Positions 30,277 through 30,407 of a stretch of 30,407 nt of DNA are shown here, in pieces. The first letter of the stretch is position 1; the number at the start of each line of letters is the position of its first letter. Origin of the DNA: an uncultured Collinsella sp. (GTDB lineage Bacteria; Actinomycetota; Coriobacteriia; Coriobacteriales; Coriobacteriaceae); NCBI GenBank assembly GCA_902493985.1, contig CABURR010000024.1:1-30407 (forward strand), read 5' to 3'. Below the pieces are notes generated by a model. It ran no database searches. It saw nothing but the letters and a program-made list of their open reading frames with translations, and was not told where the DNA came from. Position numbers and translations under genes: made by a program.

Positions 30277-30407
30277 ATGGGATTCATGTCAAAGCTGCTG
30301 TCCTTTGGATCCGATAAGGACCTTAAGCGCTACTACAAGATCGTCGACCAGATCAACGGTCTTGAGCCCCAGTTTGAGAAGATGACCGAGGAGGAGCTCC
30401 GCGCCCA
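30277..30407 (+). CDS. secA: SecA preprotein translocase ATPase, N-terminal fragment (runs off the window)
   Basis: SecA drives protein export through SecYEG. Only the first 43 codons are present: MGFMSKLLSFGSDKDLKRYY, then KIVDQINGLEPQFEKMTEEE. This N-terminal helix region is typical of SecA. The ATG at 30277 follows AAAAAGGA. The call depends on this short stretch alone, but the match is characteristic. Confidence 0.88.
   Translation, partial: MGFMSKLLSFGSDKDLKRYYKIVDQINGLEPQFEKMTEEELRA

Overview
The window is a high-GC chromosomal segment that looks like a Coriobacteriia genome, most likely Collinsella or a close relative. I infer this from the gene order map-infA-rpmJ-rpsM-rpsK-rpsD-rpoA-rplQ-truA, the Gram-positive style Shine-Dalgarno sites, the Ala/Lys/Glu-rich tails on L17 and L31, and the general protein character. 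No tRNA, rRNA or CRISPR array was seen.

Bases 1-14768 are core genome. They hold the end of the spc/alpha ribosomal operon (partial map through rplQ, closed by a strong terminator), truA, a family 2-like glycosyltransferase, argR, a class A penicillin-binding protein on the minus strand, a U32 peptidase-family protein, tyrS and adenine deaminase. Several long intergenic palindromes lie between these genes.

Bases about 14763-25395 are an accessory island. It is bracketed by two direct copies of a repeat containing GACTAGTC and GGGGACGTTCTT. Each copy is followed by the same kind of structured leader and the 5' end of a HAD (Cof-type) phosphatase gene. The left HAD gene is cut off after about 20 codons and the right one is intact. 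Inside is a tightly packed minus-strand operon running 22231 to 15064: an ABC-three-component (ABC-3C) cassette (C-terminal-domain component, middle component, SMC/Rad50-like ATPase), an XRE regulator, a short apparent remnant of a type III-like DNA methyltransferase, and an McrB/McrC modification-dependent restriction pair whose McrB carries a probable EVE/PUA-like reader domain. Six of the seven genes overlap a neighbour at a start/stop junction. This composite defence operon is the best candidate for an undescribed system here. Rightward from 22686 lies a decayed phage or conjugative-element early module: a sigma-like regulator, a DUF2800 tail, DUF2815, a small membrane protein, a DNA polymerase A N-terminus and a frameshifted serine-recombinase zinc ribbon.

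Bases about 25555-30407 return to core genes: two HAD hydrolases, citrate synthase, an ACT-domain protein, rpmE behind a two-hairpin leader, and the start of secA.

All family calls come from reading motifs by eye. No database search was possible, so remnants and domain assignments inside the island are less certain than the housekeeping genes.
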